In this document: positions 1 through 8,382 of the stretch, piece by piece
Layout: each line of letters begins with the position of its first letter
Numbering within the stretch: the stretch's first letter is position 1
Source of the DNA: Roseivivax marinus
GTDB taxonomy: Bacteria; Pseudomonadota; Alphaproteobacteria; Rhodobacterales; Rhodobacteraceae
Direction of reading: 5' to 3'
Assembly: GCF_900109705.1 (NCBI RefSeq)
Contig: NZ_FOAI01000006.1
Span: 224,941-274,873, forward strand
DNA length: 49,933 nucleotides
The notes under the pieces: model-generated
What the model was told of the DNA's origin: nothing
Seen by the model: the letters and a program-made list of their open reading frames with translations, nothing else
Databases searched by the model: none
Position numbers and translations under genes: made by a program

Positions 1-8
1 CCTCCGCA

Positions 9-90
9 CCGAGCCGTGGACCCTCTCCTCCTCCCTTGGGGTTCTCGGAACCAGCGACGGCGCCTCTCCTCCTCCCTGGCGTCGTCGCAC
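9..90 (+). ncRNA. CcsR/cuckoo-type small RNA, copy 1
   Basis: Two consecutive hairpins each expose a CTCCTCCTCCCT loop. Hairpin 1 pairs 9-13 with 44-48 and 20-23 with 39-42. Hairpin 2 is a perfect 11-bp stem (54-64 with 78-88, one G-U) around loop 65-77. The loop is complementary to a Shine-Dalgarno sequence. Known family: Rhodobacter sphaeroides CcsR RNAs (conserved CCUCCUCCC motif, stress induced), generalised as the cuckoo RNA family, have two such hairpins and occur in tandem. The exact ends are inferred; the array probably continues left of the window. Confidence 0.8.
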
Positions 91-132
91 CGAACACAGC
101 GGACCCGGATGCCCGATGCATCCCCCTCCGCA

Positions 133-214
133 CCGAGCCGTGGACCCTCTCCTCCTCCCTTGGGGTTCTCGGAACCAGCGACGGCGCCTCTCCTCCTCCC
201 TGGCGTCGTCGCAC
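133..214 (+). ncRNA. CcsR/cuckoo-type small RNA, copy 2
   Basis: This is a second copy with the same two-hairpin design, identical in sequence to copy 1 and shifted by 124 bp. Loops with CTCCTCCTCCCT start at 148 and 189; the second stem is 178-188 with 202-212. No promoter is visible in the 36 bp separating it from copy 1, so the copies are probably cut from one transcript, as described for the R. sphaeroides CcsR array (inference). Confidence 0.8.
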
Positions 215-247
215 CGAACATCGCCGGGCCCTGCGCCCGGCAGAGAC

Positions 248-326
248 GAAGGCCCGCCTCCTCCTCCCTGCGGGTCTTCCATTCGGGCGGTGGCGCCCCT
301 CCTCCTCCCTTGGCGCCACCGCTCCG
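248..326 (+). ncRNA. CcsR/cuckoo-type small RNA, copy 3
   Basis: This third copy has a different sequence but the same fold. Hairpin 1 is a 10-bp stem, 248-257 with 270-279, around loop 258-269. Hairpin 2 is a perfect 11-bp stem, 287-297 with 312-322, around loop 298-311. Both loops again contain CTCCTCCTCCCT, 41 bases apart as in the other copies. Stems differ from copies 1 and 2 while loops are kept, which is compensatory conservation expected of a real structured RNA. Confidence 0.8.
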
Positions 327-434
327 ACCCCTCCCCGAGACGACAGACGCGGCGACGCTTTTCCTTCCCGCCCCGCTTCGCTAGATGGTGCCCGACACGC
401 GCCTTCGGGCGAGACGACAGACGGGGGCCGGACA

Positions 435-3400
435 ATGGCGATGGACAAGACCTTCGACGCGAAAGAGGCCGAGGCCCGGCTTTACGCCGCCTGGGAAGAG
501 GCAGGCTGTTTCCGCGCCGGCGCAAACGCGACCGACGGGGCCGAGAGCTTCAGCATCATGATCCCGCCGCCGAACGTGACGGGCTCGCTGCACATGGGCC
601 ACGCGTTCAACAACACGCTGCAGGACATTCTCGTGCGCTGGCACCGGATGCGCGGGCACGACACGCTCTGGCAGCCCGGTCAGGACCACGCGGGCATCGC
701 CACGCAGATGGTCGTCGAGCGCGAGCTGGCAAAGGATTCCGCGAATGCCACCCGCCGCGAGATGGGACGCGAGGCTTTTCTCCAGAAGGTCTGGGAGTGG
801 AAGCAGCAGTCCGGCGGCACCATCATCACCCAGCTCAAGCGGCTGGGCGCATCCTGCGACTGGGATCGCAACGCCTTCACCATGTCGGGCGCCCCGAACG
901 CGCCCGAGGGCGAAGAGGGCAACTTCCACGACGCGGTGATCCGCGTCTTCGTGGAGATGTATGACAAGGGCCTGATCTACCGCGGCAAGCGGCTGGTGAA
1001 CTGGGACCCGCATTTCGAGACGGCGATCTCGGATCTCGAGGTCGAGAACGTCGAGCAGCCCGGCCATATGTGGCACTTCAAATATCCGCTCGCGAACGGT
1101 GCGACCTACACCTATGTCGAGAAGGACGCGGACGGGAACGTGCTGTTCGAGGAAGAGCGCGACTACATCTCCATCGCCACAACGCGCCCCGAGACCATGC
1201 TGGGCGACGGCGCGGTCGCGGTGCATCCCTCGGACGAGCGGTATGCCCCGATCGTCGGGCAGCTGTGCGAGATCCCGGTCGGCCCGAAAGAACATCGCCG
1301 CCAGATCCCGATCATCACCGACGAATATCCCGATCCGGACTTCGGCTCGGGCGCGGTCAAGATCACCGGCGCACACGACTTCAACGACTATGCCGTTGCC
1401 AAGCGCGGCGACATTCCGTGCTATCGCCTGATGGACACCGCCGCGCGGATGCGGGCGGACGGCGCGCCCTATGCCGAGGCCGCCGAACTGGCGATGGCCG
1501 TGGCCAAGGGCGAGCGCGGCCTGTCGGAGAACGAGGCCGACGCGGTGAACCTCGTGCCGGACGACCTGCGCGGCCTCGACCGGTTCGAGGCGCGCGAGGC
1601 GGTCGTCCGCCAGATCACCGACGAGGGCCTCGCGGTCATGGTCCCGCCCACCGATCCGCGACTCGGCACCAAGCCGCCCGCCGCGCCGGAAGAGGGCGGC
1701 GAGCCCCGCGACGAGCAGCTCGTGCCCCTGGTCGAGTCGAAGCCGATCATGCAGCCCTTCGGCGACCGCTCGAAGGTGGTGATCGAGCCCATGCTCACCG
1801 ACCAGTGGTTCGTCGACACCACGAAGATCGTCGGCCCCGCCCTCGACGCGGTGCGCGACGGCACGGTCCAGATCCTGCCCGAGCGCGACAAGAAGGTCTA
1901 TTTCCACTGGCTCGAGAACATCGAGCCCTGGTGCATCTCGCGCCAGCTCTGGTGGGGTCACCAGATCCCGGTCTGGTACGCGCCGAACCCCTCGGGGGGT
2001 GCCGACTGGATGCGGGTCTGCGCGGCGTCCGAGGCCGAGGCGCTGGAGGAGATTCGCCTCCTCTGGGGCGAGGACACCGACCTGCGTCTCGTCGCGGACG
2101 AGCGCGAGGCGGCCGAGCTGTTGCAGGACCTCGTGGGCAACCTCACCGACGAGGGCGCGATCCGGCAGCCGCAGTCGCCCTCCATCGTCCCGGTGTTCCG
2201 CGACCCCGACGTGCTGGACACGTGGTTCTCGTCCGGTCTCTGGCCCATCGGCACGCTGGGCTGGCCCGAGGACACCGACGCGTTGAAGCGCTACTTCCCG
2301 ACCTCGGTGCTGGTCACCGGCTTCGACATCATCTTCTTCTGGGTCGCCCGGATGATGATGATGCAATACGCGGTGGTCGGCGAACGCCCCTTCGATACGG
2401 TTTACGTCCATGCCCTCGTCCGCGACGAGAAGGGCAAGAAGATGTCCAAGTCGCTGGGCAACGTGCTCGACCCGCTGGACCTGATCGACGAGTACGGCGC
2501 CGACGCGGTGCGCTTCACGCTATCTGCGATGGCGGCAATGGGTCGGGACCTGAAGCTGTCCAAGGACCGGATCGCGGGCTACCGCAACTTTGGCACCAAG
2601 CTCTGGAACGCCTGCCGTTTCGCCGAGATGAACGGTGTCTTCGGCGCGGATGTGCCCGAGTGGGTTGCCACGCCCGCCCCGACGCAGACCGCGAACGCGT
2701 GGATCGTCGGCGAGACCGCGCAAATACGCGCCGAGACCGACGCCGCGCTCGAGCAGTTCCGCTTCAACGACGCGGCCAACGGACTCTACGCCTTTGTCTG
2801 GGGCCGGGTCTGCGACTGGTACGTGGAATTCGCCAAACCGCTGCTCGACAGCGAGGACACCGCCGTGCAGTCCGAAACCCGCGCCACCATGCGCTGGGTG
2901 CTCGACCGGTGCCTGCTCATGCTGCACCCGTTCATGCCCTTCATCACCGAAGAGCTTTGGGGCACGCTGGCGGAGCGCGACACCATGCTGGTGCATGGCG
3001 ACTGGCCCGCGGACGATCCCGCGCAGCTGGTGAACGAGGACGCCGCCCGCGAGATGTCGTGGGTGATCTCGCTGATCGAGGGCGTCCGCTCGGCCCGCGC
3101 GCAGATGCGGGTCCCGGCCGGGATGCACGTCGCGATGCTGGTCAGCGGCCTCGACGCCGCCGGCCGCGCCGCTTGGGAGGCCAACGCCGCTCTCATCAGC
3201 CGCACGGCCCGGATCGAGACGCTCGACGAAGTGGACACGTTCCCCAAGGGCACGGTCACGATCCCCGTGGGCTCGGCCACGTTCGGCCTGCCCCTCGAGG
3301 GCCTGATCGACCCCGCCGAGGAAATCGCACGGCTGGAAAAGCAGAAAGCCAAGCTTTCCAAGGAGATCGGAGGCCTCGAAGGGCGCCTCAAGAACCCCAA

Positions 3401-3518
3401 GTTCGTGGAGAGCGCGCCGGACGAGGTGGTCGAGGAAGCGCGGGAGAACCTCGCTGCGCGTCAGGAAGAGATGACAGCGATCGATGCCGCGCTCGACCGT
3501 CTGCGCGAACTCGGCTGA
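435..3518 (+). CDS. valS: valine--tRNA ligase
   Basis: Charges tRNA-Val with valine in the cytoplasm. The class I signature HMGH lies at residues 53-56 and KMSKS at 669-673, with the catalytic Rossmann domain, a large CP1 editing insertion, the anticodon-binding domain and a C-terminal coiled coil (about 960-1027, Lys/Glu/Leu rich) typical of ValRS. Length 1027 residues fits the alphaproteobacterial form. The start at ATG 435 is chosen because the protein begins there with the family N-terminus; the open frame continues upstream only through the small-RNA array. The leader 327-434 has a 14-bp direct repeat (336-349, 410-423) and no strong ribosome binding site. A terminator follows at 3535. 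Confidence 0.97.
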   Translation: MAMDKTFDAKEAEARLYAAWEEAGCFRAGANATDGAESFSIMIPPPNVTGSLHMGHAFNNTLQDILVRWHRMRGHDTLWQPGQDHAGIATQMVVERELAKDSANATRREMGREAFLQKVWEWKQQSGGTIITQLKRLGASCDWDRNAFTMSGAPNAPEGEEGNFHDAVIRVFVEMYDKGLIYRGKRLVNWDPHFETAISDLEVENVEQPGHMWHFKYPLANGATYTYVEKDADGNVLFEEERDYISIATTRPETMLGDGAVAVHPSDERYAPIVGQLCEIPVGPKEHRRQIPIITDEYPDPDFGSGAVKITGAHDFNDYAVAKRGDIPCYRLMDTAARMRADGAPYAEAAELAMAVAKGERGLSENEADAVNLVPDDLRGLDRFEAREAVVRQITDEGLAVMVPPTDPRLGTKPPAAPEEGGEPRDEQLVPLVESKPIMQPFGDRSKVVIEPMLTDQWFVDTTKIVGPALDAVRDGTVQILPERDKKVYFHWLENIEPWCISRQLWWGHQIPVWYAPNPSGGADWMRVCAASEAEALEEIRLLWGEDTDLRLVADEREAAELLQDLVGNLTDEGAIRQPQSPSIVPVFRDPDVLDTWFSSGLWPIGTLGWPEDTDALKRYFPTSVLVTGFDIIFFWVARMMMMQYAVVGERPFDTVYVHALVRDEKGKKMSKSLGNVLDPLDLIDEYGADAVRFTLSAMAAMGRDLKLSKDRIAGYRNFGTKLWNACRFAEMNGVFGADVPEWVATPAPTQTANAWIVGETAQIRAETDAALEQFRFNDAANGLYAFVWGRVCDWYVEFAKPLLDSEDTAVQSETRATMRWVLDRCLLMLHPFMPFITEELWGTLAERDTMLVHGDWPADDPAQLVNEDAAREMSWVISLIEGVRSARAQMRVPAGMHVAMLVSGLDAAGRAAWEANAALISRTARIETLDEVDTFPKGTVTIPVGSATFGLPLEGLIDPAEEIARLEKQKAKLSKEIGGLEGRLKNPKFVESAPDEVVEEARENLAARQEEMTAIDAALDRLRELG

Positions 3519-3534
3519 CACTCCAGCTCCGTCG

Positions 3535-3567
3535 GGCGCCCGCGACGTGTTTGTCGGGGGCGCCTTT
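3535..3567 (+). terminator. rho-independent terminator of valS
   Basis: Arms 3535-3541 and 3558-3564 pair (GGCGCCC with GGGCGCC) and are extended inside by CGAC/GTCG (3543-3546, 3553-3556). TTT follows. It lies 16 bp after the valS stop. Confidence 0.6.
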
Positions 3568-3600
3568 GCAGGAACATGGCTATCGTTGGCGCACTGCCGT

Positions 3601-3629
3601 TTGCATGTGAACTTCCGTCCTTCTATGTA
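3601..3629 (+). promoter_or_regulatory. sigma70-type promoter of bphO-bphP
   Basis: A -35 TTGCAT (3601-3606), a 17-bp spacer and a -10 TATGTA (3624-3629) predict transcription from about 3636. That leaves a 23-base leader before the TTG at 3659 and argues against an earlier start for the heme oxygenase. Confidence 0.55.
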
Positions 3630-3658
3630 GCGGATGATTGACAGGACGGAGGTCAACC

Positions 3659-4261
3659 TTGCTGGACATGCGTGCCGGCACCGATGTGCGCCCCGACGCG
3701 GCCGATGTTCGGCCGCAGGGTTTCCGCGCGCGTCTGGCCGCCGAGACATGCGGCGCACACGAGGCGACGGAGCGTGACTTCGTGGCGATCGAGGCCGATC
3801 CGGCCGCGGCCCTGCCGGATTTCCTCGCCGCCAGCCGCCTTGCGATGCGCGCATTGTCGGCGGCCCGCGATGGCCGGCCGGTGGACGAAGAGGCCGACAT
3901 TCTCGACCGGCTGGTCGACGCGCTCGAACACGATTGCAGGTCCCATGGGCAAGCCCCTCTGCCCGATCTGCCGTGCCCAGAGCCGCTCGACACGCTGGCG
4001 GTCGGCTACCTGGTGCTGGGCTCGCGCCTCGGCACCGAGGTGCTGTCCCGCAGAACGCGGGCGGCAGGGATTGCCCTGCCCCGCAGCTTTACGATTTCGA
4101 TGCCCAAGGGAACGTGGCGCGCCTTCTGTGCCCGGCTCGACGGCATCGACCCCGACGCCCCCCGCGCGGACCGCATCGTGAGCGATGCCCGCCGGGGCTT
4201 CGACCTGCATCGCGCGGCGGCGGCGCGCGTTCGGTCCCAGACAAAAGATCGGAGACCATGA
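3659..4261 (+). CDS. bphO: biliverdin-producing heme oxygenase
   Basis: Opens heme to biliverdin, the chromophore of the phytochrome encoded next. The 200-residue protein has the heme oxygenase layout: a proximal-ligand histidine candidate in AHEATERDF (His34) and a glycine-rich distal helix, GYLVLGSRLGTEVL. The start is TTG 3659, six bases after GGAGG (3648-3652); TTG 3638 sits at the predicted transcription start and ATG 3668 is the alternative. Its stop overlaps the bphP start by 4 bp (ATGA), so the pair is co-transcribed and translationally coupled. Sequence similarity to heme oxygenases is distant; pairing with bphP makes the call firm. Confidence 0.85.
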   Translation: MLDMRAGTDVRPDAADVRPQGFRARLAAETCGAHEATERDFVAIEADPAAALPDFLAASRLAMRALSAARDGRPVDEEADILDRLVDALEHDCRSHGQAPLPDLPCPEPLDTLAVGYLVLGSRLGTEVLSRRTRAAGIALPRSFTISMPKGTWRAFCARLDGIDPDAPRADRIVSDARRGFDLHRAAAARVRSQTKDRRP

Positions 4262-6840
4262 GCGAAACGCCCGCCGCGGGGGCCCCGACGCCCTCCCAGC
4301 CCGACAGCGACCAGATCGTCGACCTTGGAAACTGCGACCGTGAACCGATCCACCTTCTGGGTCGGGTGCAAAGCTACGGCGCGCTGATCGCGGTGTCGCA
4401 CGACTGGATCGTCCAGCACGCCTCCACCAACCTCGCCGATATGCTCGGCGTCGCGGAAGCCGCCGACCCGATCGGACGGCCGCTCACCGAGATCCTGCCC
4501 GACGAGGCGCTGCGCATGGTGCGCCAGCGCCTGCGCGCACTCGAGCAGGGCACCGAGTCCACCCGTATCTTCGGCTTCGGCCTGTATGATCGCACCTTCG
4601 ACGTATCGGTGCACCAGTCCGGCCGACACCTCGTGATCGAGTTCGAGCCCGCGGGCGGCGGCGCTGACGGCGACGCGCTCGCCGAGACCTACCCCCTGAT
4701 CCAGCGGGTGCGCGAGGCCCGGACCATCGAAGCCGCGGCGCAGGAAGGGGCCCGCGCGGTCCAGGCGCTCGGCGGCTTCGATTCGGTGATGGTCTACCAG
4801 TTCGCGCGCAACAAGTCGGGCGAGGTCATTGCCGAGAGCCGGATCGGCCGGTCGCCAAGCTACATGGGCCTGCGCTTTCCGGCGTCGGACATTCCCGCGC
4901 AGGCACGCGCGCTCTACACCCGCTCGCTGCTGCGCCTGATCGCGGACGTGGACGATCCCGGCGCGGCCGTGCTGCCGGCCCGGTCGCCCGAGGGCCAACC
5001 GCTCGATCTTTCGCTGGCGGTGACCCGGGCGGTGTCTCCGATCCACATCGAATACCTGCGGAACATGGGCGTGAAGGCGTCGATGTCGGTTTCGATCGTC
5101 AAGGATGGCGAGCTCTGGGGCCTTTTCGCGTGCCACCACCGCACGCCGCGTCACGTGCCGTTCGAGAAGCGGACCGCGATCGAGCTCTTCGCGCATCTCT
5201 TCTCGTACGAGCTGACCCGTCTCCAGGAGCAGCACCGCACCGAAACCGAACGCCGCGTGCGCGACCTTCAGGCCCAGTTGATGCGCCGCCTCGCGGACGG
5301 GCGTGACCTGTCGGACAGCCTGATGTCGGTGTCCGAGGCGATCGGACGCGTGATCCCGCATGACGGCCTCGTGCTGATGAGCGACGGCGAGATCACCCGC
5401 AGCGGCAATGCGCCCACCGAGGACGAGATGATCCCTCTGGCGCGGTTCCTCAACACCGCTGCCTCGAGCCGGGTCTTCACCACCGACGCGCTGTCGCGCG
5501 AACACGGCCCGGCCGAGGCCTACGAGGATCGCTGTTCCGGCCTGCTGGCCATCCCGATCTCGCGCTCGCCGCGCGACTACCTCGTGCTGTGCCGCCGCGA
5601 ACAGAGCCGCACGGTGACCTGGGCGGGCGAGCCCGCGAAGGCGGTGACGCCGGGACCGAACGGCGTCCGCCTCACCCCGCGCAAGAGCTTCGAGGCATGG
5701 CAGCAGGTGGTGCGCGGCCAGTCCGAGCCGTGGACCGACGAACAGGTCCGCGCCGGTGAAATGCTGCGCGGCCTCCTGCTCGAGGTCTTTCTGCGGATCA
5801 CCGACACCGCTCACTCCGAGCGCAAGCGGTCGCAGGAGCGGCAGGAACTGCTGATCGCGGAGCTGAACCACCGCGTCCGCAACATCCTCAACCTCATGCG
5901 CGGCCTGATTTCGCAGTCGCGGCGCGAGGACACGACCCTCGACCGGTTCGCCTCGAGCCTCGACGCGCGCATCCAGGCTCTGGCCCGTGCACATGACCAG
6001 CTGACCCGCCGCGACTGGGCGCCGGCCTCGCTGAACGAGCTGATCCGGCTCGAGGTCGCGGCCTACGTGCAGGACGTCCAGCGTGCCAAGCTGACCGGTG
6101 CCGATGTGCTCATGGTGCCCGAGGCCTACAGCGCCATGGCGCTGGTGTTGCACGAGATGGTCACGAACTCGGTCAAGTACGGCGCGCTCAGCGTCGCCGA
6201 GGGCCGCGTGGCGATCCAGCTGTCGCGCGATGCGGCAGGCGCGGTGCAGATCGACTGGACCGAGACCGGCGGACCGGCGGTGCAGTCGCCAAAGCGTCGC
6301 GGCTTCGGCAGCGCGATCATCGAGCGATCGATCCCGTTCGAGCTGAACGGCGAGGCCGATGTCGACTACCGCGTGACCGGCCTGACAGCCCGTTTCCGCG
6401 TCCCGCCGCGCTACCTGTCGGAACCCGAGAACGTCGTGCATCTTCAGCGCGTGCCGAGCGGGGCCGACAGCGCCGAACCCAAGATCGACGGATCGGTGCT
6501 GGTGGTCGAGGACGCGATGATCATCGCGATGGACGCCGCCGACATCATGCGCGACTTCGGCGCCTCGGACGTCCGCATCGCAGGCAACGTCCGCGAGGGA
6601 CTGCGCGAGGTCGAGCGCGAGTCGTTCGATGTGGCCGTGCTCGACGTGAACCTCGGCGGCGAGCAGTCCATCGCGGTCGCCGAGGCGCTGGCCGAGAGGG
6701 GCACGCCGATCATTCTGACCACCGGCTACGGCGAGAAGGAGGATCTGCGCGACCTCTACCCGCCGTGCCTGATCGTCCAGAAACCGTTCTCGAACGAGAC
6801 GCTGGGCCGTGCGCTGGTGGAACTGGGCCTGACCCGCTGA
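4258..6840 (+). CDS. bphP: bacteriophytochrome, HWE histidine kinase with fused receiver
   Basis: Red/far-red photoreceptor of 860 residues. Order: PAS with the biliverdin-binding cysteine near the N-terminus (Cys26, in GNCDREPIHLLG), GAF with PASDIPAQAR, PHY with a tongue PRKSF-type motif (LTPRKSFEAW), then a histidine kinase and a C-terminal receiver. The kinase belongs to the HWE family: phospho-acceptor His538 in ELNHRVRN, N-box HEMVTNSVKYGALS, and WTE in IDWTETGGP. The receiver has the acidic start VVED, phospho-acceptor Asp796 (VLDVNLGG) and Lys in QKPF. Light is expected to switch autophosphorylation and transfer to the attached receiver; no separate response regulator gene is adjacent. 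Its output target cannot be read from the sequence. Confidence 0.95.
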   Translation: MSETPAAGAPTPSQPDSDQIVDLGNCDREPIHLLGRVQSYGALIAVSHDWIVQHASTNLADMLGVAEAADPIGRPLTEILPDEALRMVRQRLRALEQGTESTRIFGFGLYDRTFDVSVHQSGRHLVIEFEPAGGGADGDALAETYPLIQRVREARTIEAAAQEGARAVQALGGFDSVMVYQFARNKSGEVIAESRIGRSPSYMGLRFPASDIPAQARALYTRSLLRLIADVDDPGAAVLPARSPEGQPLDLSLAVTRAVSPIHIEYLRNMGVKASMSVSIVKDGELWGLFACHHRTPRHVPFEKRTAIELFAHLFSYELTRLQEQHRTETERRVRDLQAQLMRRLADGRDLSDSLMSVSEAIGRVIPHDGLVLMSDGEITRSGNAPTEDEMIPLARFLNTAASSRVFTTDALSREHGPAEAYEDRCSGLLAIPISRSPRDYLVLCRREQSRTVTWAGEPAKAVTPGPNGVRLTPRKSFEAWQQVVRGQSEPWTDEQVRAGEMLRGLLLEVFLRITDTAHSERKRSQERQELLIAELNHRVRNILNLMRGLISQSRREDTTLDRFASSLDARIQALARAHDQLTRRDWAPASLNELIRLEVAAYVQDVQRAKLTGADVLMVPEAYSAMALVLHEMVTNSVKYGALSVAEGRVAIQLSRDAAGAVQIDWTETGGPAVQSPKRRGFGSAIIERSIPFELNGEADVDYRVTGLTARFRVPPRYLSEPENVVHLQRVPSGADSAEPKIDGSVLVVEDAMIIAMDAADIMRDFGASDVRIAGNVREGLREVERESFDVAVLDVNLGGEQSIAVAEALAERGTPIILTTGYGEKEDLRDLYPPCLIVQKPFSNETLGRALVELGLTR

Positions 6841-6845
6841 TCTGG

Positions 6846-6873
6846 GGGGCCGGGCGGCATCGCGCCCGGCCCC
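6846..6873. terminator. intergenic hairpin between convergent genes
   Basis: A perfect 11-bp stem (6846-6856 with 6863-6873, GGGGCCGGGCG) with a 6-base loop lies between the convergent bphP and amidase stops. It has no T-run in either direction, so termination is likely but weakly supported. Confidence 0.5.
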
Positions 6874-6879
6874 TGCCCC

Positions 6880-8382
6880 TCAGCCAATGTCGAGGAACCC
6901 CTCGGCGCCGCTCAGGGCGGGCGCCGCGCTGAGGGCGTCGATATCAGGGGCACGCGGGGCGAGATCGGGCTGCGCCGCGATCAGAGCCTCGATCCCCGCC
7001 GCCACCGAGTGCAGTTCCGCGTCGCCGTGGCGCTTACCGATGATCTGGAGGCCAAACGGCATTCCGTTCGCGTCGCGTCCGCAGGGCACCGTGATCGCAG
7101 GGTGGCCCGGGATCGTCGCGGCGTAGGCCATGGCGAGCCAGTGGTAATAGCTTTCGGTCTCGATATCGTCGATCCGCCGCGGCCAGAACTCGTGCCAGTC
7201 GCGCGGGGTGACCGAGACCGCCGGCGCGATCAGCACGTCGCAGGTCTCGAAGAACGCGCGCCAGCGGCGATGATACTCGCCTTGCAGAACCAGCGCCTCT
7301 GCTACGTCCGCGGCGCTGTAGCCACGGCCCTCGATCACGTTATCGGTGACGTTGGGCCCGACCAGTTCGGGCGTCTCGTCGACGAACTTGGCGTGGGTGG
7401 CCAGGAACATGGTCGCCCGCAGCACCGAGAAGATGCGATCGGCGCCACGGCAATCGGGCGTGCGCTCTTCGAGCACGCCGAAGGCCGGGGCCAGAACCGA
7501 GACGCCCGCGCGGAACGCCTCGCGGGTGGCGCGTTCCACCGGGGCGAAGCCGAAATCCTCGGTCGTGGCCACGCGCAGGGCCGACAGATCGCGCGGTTGC
7601 AGGACGGCAAAGTCGCCCGGCTCCCACGGCGTGCGGCCGTCCAGGACCGGGGTAAAGGGATCGTCGCCATCCGGCGCAGCCATGACCGACAGCATCAGCG
7701 CGGCATCCGCCACGCTGCGCGCCATCGGTCCCGAGGTCGGCTGCGGCAGGAGAGCGGTCGCCCGCGCGGGGCCCGGCACCACGCCCGCGCTCGGGCGGAA
7801 TCCGACCACCCCGCAATAGGCCGCGGGCGTGCGGAGCGAGCCGCCGAGGTCCGAGCCGGATGCGAGCGGCGCGTAGCCGCAGGCCAGTGCCACCGCGGAA
7901 CCGCCCGACGAGCCGCCGCAGTTGCGGGTGACGTCGTGGGGGTTCGCGGTCACGCCGTAAACGCGGTTGCGCGTGTTGGCGCCCGCGCTCCATTCGGGAT
8001 TGTTGGTCTTGCCCAGAGGCAGCGCGCCCGCCGCGCGCAGGCCAGCCACCAGCCGGTCGTCACGCGTGGGCACGTTCTTCGCGAAGATCTCCGAGCCGAA
8101 GGTGGTCGGAAGGCCCGCCACGTCGTTCATGTCCTTGATCGCCACGGGCAGGCCGTGCAGCGGCCCGAGAGGCTCGCCCCTTGCCTGCGCGGCATCGGCG
8201 GCGCGGGCGCCTTCGATCACCCTGTCGAAATCGCGTGCCACGAGCGCATTGACCGCGTGGTCCACCGCCTCGACCCGCGCGATGCAGGCGCGCGCCAGTT
8301 CCTCGGACGACAGCGCACGGCGCCCGATCAGCGCGCGCGCCTCCACGGCGCCCAGGTCGGCGGGATCGGTCTTGGTGGTCAT
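6880..8382 (-). CDS. amidase-signature family amidase
   Basis: Hydrolyses an amide bond; cytoplasmic, 500 residues. The Ser-cisSer-Lys triad is visible: Lys83 (AIKDMND), the GGSSGGS loop at 156-162 giving the cis-serine, and nucleophile Ser182 in SDLGGSLR. This is the last gene of the nine-gene operon that runs from 19168. Its ATG overlaps the preceding stop by 4 bp (ATGA), implying translational coupling to the gamma-glutamyltransferase-like gene. The substrate is unknown; in this context it may remove an amide from a peptide or drug-like compound taken up by the ABC importer. It is not GatA: length and family resemble stand-alone amidases and no gatB or gatC is present. Confidence 0.9.
   Translation of the reverse strand: MTTKTDPADLGAVEARALIGRRALSSEELARACIARVEAVDHAVNALVARDFDRVIEGARAADAAQARGEPLGPLHGLPVAIKDMNDVAGLPTTFGSEIFAKNVPTRDDRLVAGLRAAGALPLGKTNNPEWSAGANTRNRVYGVTANPHDVTRNCGGSSGGSAVALACGYAPLASGSDLGGSLRTPAAYCGVVGFRPSAGVVPGPARATALLPQPTSGPMARSVADAALMLSVMAAPDGDDPFTPVLDGRTPWEPGDFAVLQPRDLSALRVATTEDFGFAPVERATREAFRAGVSVLAPAFGVLEERTPDCRGADRIFSVLRATMFLATHAKFVDETPELVGPNVTDNVIEGRGYSAADVAEALVLQGEYHRRWRAFFETCDVLIAPAVSVTPRDWHEFWPRRIDDIETESYYHWLAMAYAATIPGHPAITVPCGRDANGMPFGLQIIGKRHGDAELHSVAAGIEALIAAQPDLAPRAPDIDALSAAPALSGAEGFLDIG

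Larger units (their letters stand above)
1..220 (+). repeat. 96-bp perfect direct repeat, period 124
   Basis: Bases 1-96 and 125-220 are identical. The repeat covers the whole of small RNA copies 1 and 2 plus short flanks. The 28 bp in between and the sequence after 220 are unrelated. It looks like a recent duplication of one RNA gene within the array. Confidence 0.9.

Noticed and set aside
1-326. Repeated motif array considered as a CRISPR or protein-coding repeat
   Set aside because: Units are too few and uneven, and each repeat core is the loop of a perfect hairpin, which fits structured RNA and not spacers.
381-2411. Long open frame opposite valS, and similar long frames opposite most genes
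   Set aside because: High GC content keeps antisense frames open; composition is Arg/Ala/Gly-rich with no recognisable domain or ribosome binding site.
3638-3658. Upstream TTG start for bphO
   Set aside because: It coincides with the predicted transcription start and would bury the GGAGG site that serves TTG 3659.
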